Below are positions 23,690 through 33,629 of a stretch of DNA of 64,000 nt, in pieces. The notes below the pieces were generated by a model. That model worked only from the letters and a program-made list of their open reading frames with translations, was not told the origin of the DNA and made no database searches. Every line of letters starts with the position of its first letter. Position 1 is the stretch's first letter. Origin of the DNA: Suillus spraguei (Eukaryota > Basidiomycota > Agaricomycetes > Boletales > Suillaceae); contig JABCPU010000038.1 in NCBI GenBank assembly GCA_016800925.1, positions 62,001-126,000 on the forward strand, read 5' to 3'. Both the position numbers and the translations under genes were made by a program.

Positions 23690-23985
23690 AGTCTGGCCAG
23701 TGTGATAACCACAGCGAAATCGCAATCTCTTTCTCTTGGACTGTGCAGGTTCGAAACCTGCCGATGACAAGATTTTTTTCTATCGGAACACACATTTATA
23801 TTTACTCATGGATGGTTTCTTTAAAAGTTCACCGCAACTGCTCTTAGCGAGGTGGAACTCTTGAGCTGTATAGGTTCGAAGCTGTCCTACGCCGAGGTTT
23901 TTTGCTATTGGAACACACCTTGGTATTCACTCATGGGTGGTTTCTTTGGAGGTTCACCGTAACTGGTCTTAGGCAAGTGGTTGGG
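23690..23985 (+). repeat. tRNA-like tandem array, copy 1 (two units plus a fragment)
   Basis: Unit 1 (about 23690-23778) has an A-box-like TGGCCAGTGTG, a B box GGTTCGAAACC inside GCAGGTTCGAAACCTGC, and a T-run at 23773. Unit 2 (about 23838-23903) has lost its anticodon arm but keeps the A-box region, GGTTCGAAG and a T-run. A third A-box region begins at about 23962. The period is about 145 bp. Confidence 0.75.
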
Positions 23986-24106
23986 AATGGCGGACATTGC
24001 TGGTGAGGGAATTTACAGCCATTTGCAGAACACTAGGCCAAAAAAATTTCACTACATACACAGTGGTATTTTAACTTCTACTCTCCGATCAAATATGTAG
24101 GGTATG

Positions 24107-25093
24107 CTAATCGTGAACTGGGCTCACAGGTGCAATAGGAAAAATAGCAAGAAATTCATGTCTGTCGAGGAGCTCACCCAAGCACCATTGATCTTTCTTC
24201 TTGTATTGTTCCAACACTGCTAAAGGCTCAGTATGGTCAACATAGAACTCAGTAAACACAGATAATATGGCATCACTGTTGCAGCTGTCTTGGAAGAGTG
24301 AACCCCTCAATTGAGCGGCCTTCAGATAGCTAATGGGGGAAGATGCCAGGATGCCCTTTGCATGTTGACGGATGAAGTCCAATTCAACGTCCTTGATATT
24401 AGCAGCTTCGTAATTTTAGTCATAACATCTGAATATAGTGAGGATGATAACTCACAAGCATATTTTGCCAGAGCATTGCAAGCAGCAGGGTGAGACAAGA
24501 CAAGACCAACAATGTTAACGTGGGAGAATAATGCATGATACTTCAGAGTTTGCAAGAGGTGGGTTGCAATGTAATGCTGATGGACTGCTGCATCGACGAC
24601 AAGCTGCATCACCCAGCCAACTTAACAAAATCACAAGGTGAGCTTTGCAATAAATTGAGATACCTACCTTTGTTTTCACCATAGTCCCAGACCATGGCAA
24701 ATGTGTGTCCATAAAGTTGAGGACACTCACTCTCAAGTGGATCAACTTGGATGTAGCAGGTTACCAAAACACTACTCTCTGGGTGAGACAAACATTGGAA
24801 TTGTAGTCTTGCACCGGTCATCTTGACCTTTTCCCCTGTGTAAATGATTCAGCAATGGCCAATGATCAACATCTCAATTACTGACCAGCTACAGTAAATT
24901 TGGAGATTGTAGCTGCCTGATCGCCCCAAATGCCATAGTTGGAACTGAACAAATTGGTGCACAGTTTCAGTGTATCATCAGAGACTTCAGTACCCAGTGT
25001 CATCTTATAAGAGAAAAAGGCTTTGGACGGAGAAGTGGGACAGGGGAGGACAAGGCCTCTTGTTGGGGGAGTTACAGGTGTCGACTTTGACAT
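24107..25093 (-). CDS. GNAT-like acetyltransferase domain protein
   Basis: A four-exon gene of about 270 residues. Start MSKSTPVTPPTR at 25093; exon 1 ends at about 24888. Exon 2 contains KMTGARLQFQCL and GHTFAMVWDYG. Exon 3 contains WVMQLVVDAAVHQHYIATHLLQTL, with a spacing like GNAT motif A (beta strand, basic loop, helix with LL), and then GLVLSHPAACNALAKYA, resembling motif B. The last exon runs from VELDFIRQHAKGIL to the stop at 24107. Introns fit at about 24838-24887, 24617-24665 and 24384-24435. This resembles uncharacterised basidiomycete GNAT-fold proteins; the acetyl-CoA-binding loop is not canonical, so activity is uncertain. It lies just upstream of the DIRS element and has no lesion. 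Confidence 0.65.
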
Positions 25094-25323
25094 TATTGAA
25101 GAAGATGTACAATTAGGTAATTCATACAGACATATATATTATCAAGCATGGTCCGTGCACTTGGAACCTGACAGTAAGATTGACTCATAAAAAATAGCGA
25201 CCATTTTTTGTTCTGACGGACAGTGTGCCACAGGCATATGGATATGTAGATATTATGGTGTAATACTGTAAAAAAAACTATAAGAACCGCAAGCCCATCC
25301 TCACTTGCCCATCCTCACCTACT

Positions 25324-25683
25324 ATGTCAAGTACCCCTCCAAGTCGGTCTGGGACAGGCAATATTCACAACCTGCATCAGTATCCTCATCAGTATTGACA
25401 GTTGCCAGCATATCATCAGCAACCTTTCATACAACATTATCTGCAAATGCTGCACGTACTGCAGCACTATCTGCCACCTTTGCAGCATCAGTATTATCCA
25501 CCGCACTTCATTCACACTGGCCAGCCACCGTACCAACAGTACCATCCAATGCAACTGGCGAGGATGCAACCAGAAGTTCCAGCTCCAGAGTACCCTCCAA
25601 CCAAAGAACTGTCCCAGGCATCATCGAAAGCCCCAGTGTTGTCCCAAGTATCAGTGAGACTGCGACCAAATCCTGAACCACAC
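25324..25683 (+). pseudogene. DIRS ORF1, N-terminal part
   Basis: ATG at 25324 (MSSTPPSRSGTGNIH) leads into a Gln/His/Pro-rich, disordered region (YLPPLQHQYYPPHFIHTGQ). A TGA at 25396-25398 interrupts the frame. The frame ends where the TIR element begins (TGTAAAGATACAATC at 25684). On the far side of that element, at about 32800, ORF1 resumes with RSIEPGEPAQKRSKL. Confidence 0.6.
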
Positions 25684-26230
25684 TGTAAAGATACAATCTA
25701 GCCTGGGCTGTAGATAAACCACAGCCTAAGCTAGTATGCGAGTCTTGCGCTCTACCTAGTCTGCTTCACTTGCGAAGGCAAGAACGTTCAACCCTAAAGG
25801 GAATGCTAAGTTAATATAGTTTGATAATGCCCAATCTGTGGTGCGTGACTGCTGTCAGAGGTAGTGAGATGCTAGCGGTGACCTCCGGTCCATGGGAAAC
25901 TGGCAGTAAGTGCAGGAAAGCAGTAGACAAGTGGTAGTGAAAGTGGTAAAACTGTGGTAGCGCAAGTGGTAAAACTGCGGTAAGTGTGGGAACTTCTGTG
26001 GTAAAACAAGTGGTAGTGTAGCGGTGAAGTGTGAGAAAGTGGTAGCACTAGCGGTGAAGCACAGGAAAGCAGTAAAGAGTGGTAGTGCGTGCAGCAGTAA
26101 AGCAATTCTTAAGGAGACAGTGACTTCGGTAAAGGACTTTATTCAGTAGAGACAGTAGTGGTGACTATTCCTAAGTACTGTGTGTACTATAGGAGGGAAG
26201 TAAGGAACGAGTACAGGTACCTAGGAATTT
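25684..26230 (+). repeat. Left long TIR with GTGGTAAA-type subrepeats
   Basis: Inverted copy of the right TIR. Positions 25890-26110 hold about fifteen short copies of GTGGTAG, GTGGTAAAA and GCGGTGAAG, typical of arrays of transposase-binding sites. Confidence 0.7.
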
Positions 26231-26659
26231 TATACAAAAGGAATAGCTATGGAGACAGAAGGGATAAGATAAACATGCAGCAGACATGTAATAAGACTGC
26301 ACTTCAGTTTACAAAACATCACGTACCAGCGAGACTGGATGGACATAGGATGGATGGTAAATCTTACTTGTGGATGCCTAATGGGTTCGTGGAGATTGCC
26401 AAAAATCACCGCTTCATGGGAAAGTTGCCGCAGTACAGCCGCTAAGCTGCAATGAGGCTTCTGGAGTGCGGAATGATACTATTAGATAGGGGTAACACAT
26501 GGTAAAATGGTACAACATAGGACGGTGAAGCCAAGAGGTAAGGATAATGATTGCCGTGTGACACCTATACAAAAATGTGCCATTTCAAGCTCAGCGTGAA
26601 TTTGCTCGTCACAGCACCCTGGAGCTTTTAGTTTTGACATTGACATTATTACAGGTGAC

Positions 26660-28368
26660 ATGAAGTGCGGATTTTGTGGTGAGACTGACATGCCTTGGGA
26701 TGACTTCAAAAGTTGCGTTCTTGCATACCTCAATGTCCCTGAAGAAGTCCAGCTTGTGTATAAGTTCATGGGTGATAACAGTAAAGCTTCTCACCTAAAT
26801 GATGCAGAAGCATTTGGTATTGCTATGGATCGACTTTGTCACAAAGTGTCCAATGCGTGTACACGAGTCATTGCTTTAGAGGTAAAGAATGCAGCAGTAA
26901 GTGATTATTTGTCCTGCATCAATCAAAAATTACTTACAGTTACTCCAAGGCCAAACAGACTACCACCAAAGCGAAAAAGAGGATGCGTGAAGACAATATT
27001 CCCCCAGCAATCGAGGAGGATTCCATGCAGCTTAAAGTGTACAAACAGCTTGAGTGCCACATCCAATGTGAGCTTCACCATGGCCATTGTTTCATAGATT
27101 GCACCAGTGGCTATGATAACCATCGTCATCTTGATCATGCCAAGATGACTCTCTGGGCTAAAAAGATTGTAAGTTTCATGTTCATGCTTGCAGAAAAAAT
27201 AATAATACCCTTTAGGCTCTCAGTCACACAATAATTTACAACCCATGTTACGAACTGGGGTGGCATCACCAGCGACAGTGATAAGACACAGATGGTCTGC
27301 TGGGAGATTCGACTACGTTCAAAAGAGAACGAAGACTACTACTTGGAACGGTACCAAGTAGGATCAAGGGTTAAGTCGAAGAGTTGCGACTCTAAGACAA
27401 TCAGTAGAATAGAGACTAAGGCTAAGGAGTGCTTAGACTTAGAGACAATTCAGACGACTTAGGTTGGAGACCTAAGCGACAAATATTCCAGGTAAAACCC
27501 AGTAAGATTAAAGTAAGGTATACAAGCATAGTACAACGTGCTTAAATAAGCCAATATGTGTGCACGGACCAAGAGAGGTGTGAGAGTATAAGTGCATATC
27601 CAAAGAAGGAAGGCAACTATAGTACAGATGCGTTGAGCATATGAGTCAGAGTCATGTTATGTAATATACAAAGTAAAGGTGACGAGAAAATGAATAGGGG
27701 TACGTATGACTGTAACAACCCACCTCACTGCCTCAATTTTGACCATGGCCCAGCCAACAAAAAACCTTGTCACTCGAGGTTGGGATCATCACCTGAAGTC
27801 CATGTCACCATACAGAATATAACGGCTGAGCCTACCATAGCTTCCACATCCCAAATGCAGATCCCCACATCAAAGACTCCTAGTCCTCCACCGCTTCCAC
27901 AACAGTGCCACTTTGAGTCTGCACCCCAGGTCCCTAACACAACACTGCCAGACTACCCAAAAATTGGGGTGTTACTTGCGCTAGTCGATGCTGAAAAACC
28001 AGAACTGCAAATTCATGAGCTTGAAACATCCCTGCCAGATGCAGGGGTGGTTTTGTCGAGCCAAGTAATGCTTTTACCTGAGGATGTGTTGAGTGTCATT
28101 GGCAATATGGGACAAAAGCAGGCCAGAATCCTCTGCAATTGCACTAAATGGATGTTCTGCCGCTCCTTGGACTCGTCAATTCATATGAGAAGCCAGAGAT
28201 AGAGGAGCCAGAGGCACCTAGCTCAGGGACTCAGAATAAAGGGAAGGAGCATGCTATCAAGACTGAAGATGACTTATGGCAGGAAGGAGAATTGGAGTAT
28301 GGAAGGCAAGTATGACAAGTATGAGAGTGATGATGAGACTGAGGGGGGTGGAGAATTCCTGACCTAAG
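26660..28368 (+). pseudogene. Accessory protein of the TIR transposon
   Basis: A multi-exon gene interrupted by a solo LTR (27246-27717). It starts MKCGFCGETDMPWDDF at 26660, with a CxxC pair at residues 3 and 6. Exon 1 continues to about 26895. Exon 2 (about 26960-27168) reads HIQCELHHGHCFIDC and DHAKMTLWAKKI, followed by ALSHTIIYNPP. Removing the LTR and one accca duplication joins this to HCLNFDHGPANKK without a frame change. The later part is Pro/Ser-rich and ends in an acidic tail (YDKYESDDETEGG, about 28305-28368) after a frame change. I have seen the LWAKxI...FDH pattern in basidiomycete transposon proteins; its function is unknown to me. Confidence 0.55.
27246..27717 (-). repeat. Solo LTR, family A
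   Basis: TGTTACGAAC...GACTGTAACA, 472 bp, target duplication accca at 27241-27245 and 27718-27722. It splits the accessory gene of the TIR transposon. Confidence 0.92.
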
Positions 28369-28466
28369 CTGTCAATCAGCAATATGAACTAACCACTTAG
28401 TAAAATAGCACCACCAGTAGTTTCAACACACCCACAAGGTACTTGCCAAATAAAAAAGTGCGCTCT

Positions 28467-29667
28467 CTATGCAATGTATTCACTATGCTTGTACCAGCCA
28501 TGAGCCTTTTCGCTCGTAACAACACCATATACAGCTTCCCATATCAGCACGTATGGATCACAAACTGGACCCTCAGTTTCCCCAAGTACATAGTCATGGT
28601 TTGAGCGAAGCCATGCCTTGATAGCTGAAAATGCCTCCTCAATAGGATTTAAATCAGGTGAATAAGACGGCAAGTACAGGAGACGCATGCCACTACAAAA
28701 AAAAGAGAAATCAGTATCATTTGAGCAGGAAATAAGGATAAGGTACCGCTTTTTGACCATCTCACGAATACCTCATACTTTATGGATACTTGTGTTGTCC
28801 ATGACCAACACCGAGTTTGGCATGGGCCAGGGCTGCATTTGGTCCAGTACACCGGCAACAAAATCCACAAATTCTTCACCAGAGAACGAGTGATCTAAAA
28901 CCTCCAAGTGGAGGATACCGTCAAGTGACAGAGCCAGAAGAATGGAATATCTAACGAAATGTCAAGGCACTGATGAGAAAGTTTCTGCAAAAGTACCTTT
29001 TGCCAAGTATGAAAAAGTCCTGCCATCATGCGCACTTTCCAATAGGAGCCCAAGCAAAATCACGGCAAAAGGAAACCCTGTTGAAATGACACTCATCCAC
29101 GAATACAAGGTGCTCTGGCTGGAAATACTCCCCCACAAGCATCTTATAGGCAGCTCAGTTGTCTTCGTCATGTTCGACAGAAGGGTGTGTAACCTAGATA
29201 GTACTGTATTGAATCAAACATATCAGTAAGGACATGAGTGATGACATACCTTCTTCTGTGTAAACCCTCGTCTATGTATTGTTCTGGAAATTGTTGCAAT
29301 TGAAACTTTGACACTACAAGTCTCCCTCAGTTGATCTTGCATCTCAGTGAGGTAGATATCTGGTTGTTGCTCAATACACACCTCAAGGAACTGAGAAATA
29401 ATATATAAGTAGTACTGAGAATAAGTAATAACTCACATTTGCATTGAGACTATCAAGGATGCGGTGTTGACCTGCACAAACTGGTGTCCTCACAACTTCG
29501 CCACTCTCCCGATACACCTTCCAAAGATATCGCAATGACCACTCACTAATCCCTGTGTAACGACGAATTGTTGGGTCCTTGACATTTAGCAAGCTCATTT
29601 GTAGAGCAACTTGCTTTCGTTCCTTAGATACATGTATGTATGTCCCATCTGAGTTGTAGTAGATCAA
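28467..29667 (-). pseudogene. IS630/Tc1-superfamily DDE transposase (DDE_3 type)
   Basis: This is the transposase of the surrounding TIR element. The N-terminal exon reads VSKERKQVALQMSLLNVKDP and RYTGISEWSLRYLWKVYRESG (helix-turn-helix). A second exon reads QLRETCSVKVSIATISRTI and ends RRGFTQKK. The catalytic blocks are LVFVDE (D1, about 29115), LVMDNTSIHK (D2, about 28790) and SPDLNPIEEAFSAIKAW (E, about 28640), with 34 residues between D2 and E once a short intron is removed. Introns fit at about 29388-29438, 29205-29250 and 28690-28745. Two in-frame TGA codons, at 28773-28775 and near 29138-29140, and probable frame changes show it is inactive. Ends at 28467. Confidence 0.8.
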
Positions 29668-30010
29668 GATTATCCGTCAGAAGTTGAAATTTTGTTGTCC
29701 TGACTTATTGCTGAATGTATGTAGTGAAAAATTTTGGCCTAGCATTCTGCAAATGGCTGTAAAGTATTGTCTCGAAGTTGTATGTGGTTTAAATTATTTA
29801 ACTGAGTTGAATCAATCTGCGACCCACTCAAATCTTACCATGACTCAGCCCCTGTGGCTTATACATAAGACCCCTCTAATTGAGGGGTATATATGTAAGT
29901 AATTGTCTGACAAATTAAGATTTCAAATCGTTGTTCTTGCCTTCGCAAAGCATCGTCTGCTCAATTGCTTTAAAGCTATTTAATAAATCTTTGATTTGAT
30001 CATTACATTC

Positions 30011-30500
30011 ATGTCTAACAATGCCAGTGCAATGTCAAACACAGCAGAATCTGCTGGATTGCTTACAGCTACAGGATCAGCAACAACAAGAAATACATCT
30101 CAGGCCAACATTAATGCAGCAGCTTCATCTCAACAAGACTTGGTGACAGCCTGCTTCCCTTTATTAATGACTACAGACATTCATGCATTAGCAAACTCAA
30201 AGCAAATTTTGGACTCATCAAGTCCATTTCAACAGAATTGTTCAATGTCCCTGGACAGAGCATCTCAACAGTCGCAGGACCCTACATCACAATGCTCGAT
30301 GAGATCGAGGCTGAGTTCAGAAGAACTGGTAACATGTCAACAAGGGACTGGAGATTGTGCTCGGTTGAACCAGCACATGCCGATGAAGAAGCCCCTTTAC
30401 CTGAGAATAGGAGTAGAGCTGGTGTAGCGAACAAAGTCACACTGACCATGAAAGTGCCATTTTACACAAGTGTCTCAATTAGCCTTTTCACTTCGCCGGT
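30011..30500 (+). CDS. Hypothetical Ser/Thr/Gln-rich frame inside the TIR transposon
   Basis: From ATG 30011 (MSNNASAMSNTAES) a low-complexity Ser/Ala/Thr/Gln-rich frame runs to 30427. An overlapping frame (30238-30549) reads ITMLDEIEAEFRRTG. The two may be joined by an intron. I do not recognise the product. It lies just inside the right TIR. Confidence 0.3.
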
Positions 30501-30956
30501 ACCATTTTTGCTCCGTGGATCCTTGCCCCTTACTGAATCTCGCTACTGATGTCCTCCTGTCCATTCCATTTCCATCTAGATCCATTGGTGCATAGCATAT
30601 TCATTTCCACCATTACTAAAGCTATGGCAAGACTTACCTTACCTTCCATGACACCGCTTGCTCGCTGTGTGCCTCTTTGCTAGTAATCACAGAGTACATC
30701 TTTATTTCACTACCGTTCTCGCTATGTATTCTGGCCATTCACGGTACATGTTAAAAAGGACTCTTTGCACATTCCAGTACTTTTACTTTCCCCCTATGGT
30801 ACACACGGTACTTAGGAACAGTCACTACCACTGTCTCTAACGGAATAAAGTCTTTTGCCGAAGTTACTGTCTCTTAAGAAACTCTTTACCACTGCATGCA
30901 CCACCGCTCTTTACCACTCTCCTGTGCTTCACCGCTTGCGCTATGCTTTCCTGCGC

Positions 30957-32413
30957 TGTCTTGATAACTGAGGGTCTTATATAAAAGCATGTAAGGAATG
31001 TAATGACACCACAATTACACTGGGATAAGACTTCTTGCCAGTCCTCGATTAACACAGTCTACGACTTTTCTAGTTTTCGTGGTAGATAACGTGTGAGTTC
31101 TTGGGAGGGCCACTAAACCAATCTAGTGATTAACTTAGCCGGAGCTATCTTCAGAAATCTGCTCTTGGAAAACTGAGCCTAGGGTAGACTGTCTAGGCTG
31201 GGAACTGGGTGTACGTGGATAGATTTGTCTAGGAAAGATCCTTCTAGACAATAAACTGGGTGTGAAATAGATTGGCCTAGGAATGAACCTTCTAGGCAGT
31301 AGACTTGGGAACTTGGGTAGAGTCGTCTAGGAATGAACCTTCTAGACAATAGACTTGGGCACTTGAATAGATTGGCCTAGGAATGATCCTTCTAGGCACT
31401 AGACTTGGGAACTTGGGTAGAGTTGTCTAGGAATGATCCTTCTAGACAATGGACTGGGATTGTATTCTCAAAGATATGAGAATAGAATATGTGGACCAGA
31501 TAGTGGCTGGTCAAAGATATGAACTGGAGAGACGTGGTCTCTAATATAACTGACTATTTTCCTAGGTATATCATATACCTAGCTTTGAAAATAGTATAAC
31601 AATGGTCTCAAGGGAATTTGTTACCCTGCACTTGGTTTAACAATGCTTCAAAGTGACTAACTTTGCAAGCTTTGAGAAATATTTACTCCTGAAATATAGT
31701 GACAAGTGGGAGATCCTATTTTTTGGGGGAGAATGGGCTCTCCTTTTATACATGTAGCATGGGAAAATAGTTATATAAGCTAATATAGAGAGAACCAATC
31801 AAAATATTCATCCAAACTCAAAAGAATAGGAATAAAAGGAAAAGGTGGAGCCATGACATCATATATGACATCATAGTGGAGCAGAACATTCTATAACATT
31901 CTATTCTGTGGAGCAGAATGTTCTAGAAGTGAAATGGAACTGTACAGAATGAAGTGATATCAGTATGATATCATTATGACATCATCATGATATCATACCC
32001 TGTGGGTACAATTTTATGAAGTGTTTGGGGTGTCAAAACATCCTAATAGTAAGAAATAGTAAGGGAAAAATGGAGAAGAAGAGACAAGAATAATAATACA
32101 GTGGAAACAGGTGAAACATAGGTTGTTTTTGGTAGGTTTTTGTAGGCTTTGAACTTTTCTCTATGGTTTTCTCTAGCCAAAGTGAATAAGCCAAAGGTAA
32201 GGCTATATCTGAACCTTCAATCTTCTTCTCACATATGACTTTTCTTCAAACAATGCAGATTTGTGAATCAGCAGAAATGTCTGGAAGTGTTTTGAACCAA
32301 GGTATGGTACCAAGGTATGTGTTGACTAGTCTGAGAGCTAAGCTAACAGACATGGTCTTTTGTGGGTCACCTAGCAGTCATGTCCATGCATGATTCCCAT
32401 ATCATGCAGGACA
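30957..32413. repeat. Solo LTR-like insertion, 1457 bp
   Basis: Ends are TGTCTTGATAAC and CATGCAGGACA (TG...CA, with TGTC/GACA inverted). It is flanked by the 4-bp direct repeat gcgc (30953-30956 and 32414-32417). It sits in the right TIR of the transposon, and removing it rejoins two segments that match the left TIR continuously. It has no coding capacity and carries the 50-bp minisatellite at 31176-31460. It could be a solo LTR or a large non-autonomous element; strand is unknown. Confidence 0.65.
31176..31460. repeat. 50-bp minisatellite with alternating hairpins
   Basis: Copies recur every 50 bp (CCTTCTAG at about 31288, 31338, 31388 and 31438), with slightly different earlier copies at about 31180 and 31240. 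Type A units hold GCCTAG...CTAGGC and type B units hold GTCTAG...CTAGAC, in strict order A B A B A B. The spacer of the hairpin is about 10-11 nt (gaatgaacctt). Confidence 0.85.
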
Positions 32414-32800
32414 GCGCTTCACTGCTTGCACTATGCTTTCCCACGCTTCACCACTTGCGCTACGCTTTCCCACGCTTCACCACTTGTTTTACCGCCAGTT
32501 TCCCATGCCTTACCGCAGTTTTACTGCTCACACTACCACTACTTTACCACTATCTTCCCGCACTCTACTGCTACTTTACCACAACTTTTCCACAGAGCAG
32601 AGGTCACCACTAGCATCCTGCTACCTCTGATGGCAGTCTTGCACCACAGGTTGGGCATTATTGAACTATATTAACTTAGCATTCCCTTTAGGGTCAAATG
32701 CTCTTGCTTTGCAAGTGAAGCAGACTAGACGGTGTGCAAGACTCGCATACTAGCTTAAGCCGTGGTTCATCTACAGCCCAGGCTAGATTGTATCTTTACA
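32414..32800 (-). repeat. Right long TIR, outer part
   Basis: Inverted match to 25684-26060, with the TTTACCAC/GTGGTAAA motifs at 32440-32590. It continues at 30700-30956 beyond the inserted solo LTR. Confidence 0.7.
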
Positions 32801-33615
32801 CCAGATCAATTGAGCCAGGAGAACCTGCTCAAAAACGTTCCAAGCTTGACTATTCATCTATTAAAGAAGCAATCAGAAGCAGAAAATACCAGCTGCTCTC
32901 TGCTAGCCTTGGACATACCAATGAAATCCTCAAAAATTGGTCACAAGACCAAAAGGAAGTACGACAGTACCTCATGTATCATAAATTTGCACCCAAATTC
33001 CACAAAAGCAGATGGGCTGAAATTGTTGTGGGAGAATGTATTAACCTTGACATTGTCCACACCATTATCAGTTCATCCCAAAATGTTGATAAGCAGACAG
33101 AAATCATTGGAGGAGTTGAAATCAAGTACGGAGTATCCAAAACAGCATCAAAGAAGATTGCCACAGACTCAGATTGGTACACAGCTTGGAATAAATCAGA
33201 AGACACCGTCAAATTTGCTTTCCCTCATTGAGAGGCTGAACTTAACAGATACTTTGCCTTCATCTCCAAATATTTCTCACAGGCTAACACATCAGCCCAT
33301 GGAAGAGTCATACACTTTGATAAGGCCGTCAGAAATTGAGTTGGATGCTCAAGGAGACTTGAACTTACAGACTTCAGAGAATTCGAGGACCTTATTTCTC
33401 GCATTTCAACTTTGATGGAAGGCAATGTATTGAACCAAATGACCTCAAATCCACCACAGGAAATACAGCCTTTGGATCAGGATCCAGCAAGCATGATCCA
33501 TGTCATAAATGGAACTCAGGAGAATGCACCCGTAGTGCAGCATCCTGTCACTATGCACATATTTGCTCATATAAACAAGAGGGGCATTACTGCGGGCGAC
33601 ATCACATCAAAATGA
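32801..33615 (+). pseudogene. DIRS ORF1 (Gag-like), main part with zinc finger
   Basis: The frame reads RSIEPGEPAQKRSKL, then KFHKSRWAEIVVGECINLD and SDWYTAWNKSED up to about 33230, where it shifts. In another frame, 33501-33605 encodes CHKWNSGEC...CHYAH with a following HYCGRHH. This is a C-X7-C-X6-C-X3-H zinc finger, as found near the end of Gag-like proteins in DIRS elements. The protein would bind element RNA. At least two frame changes separate the parts. Confidence 0.65.
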
Positions 33616-33629
33616 GACATCTTGAGGAT

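Larger units (their letters stand above)
25684..32800. mobile_element. Long-TIR transposon of the IS630/Tc1 superfamily, 7.1 kb
   Basis: The left end TGTAAAGATACAATCTAGCC (25684) is matched inverted at 32781-32800. The similarity continues for about 900 bp on the left (to about 26230), against 32414-32800 plus 30700-30956 on the right; the gap on the right is a solo LTR. The repeat contains many GTGGTAAA or GTGGTAG motifs. Inside are a transposase gene (-) and an accessory gene (+), tail to tail. A TA duplication is possible, since both ends read TGTA/TACA. Two solo LTRs inflate it from about 5.2 kb. Confidence 0.65.
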
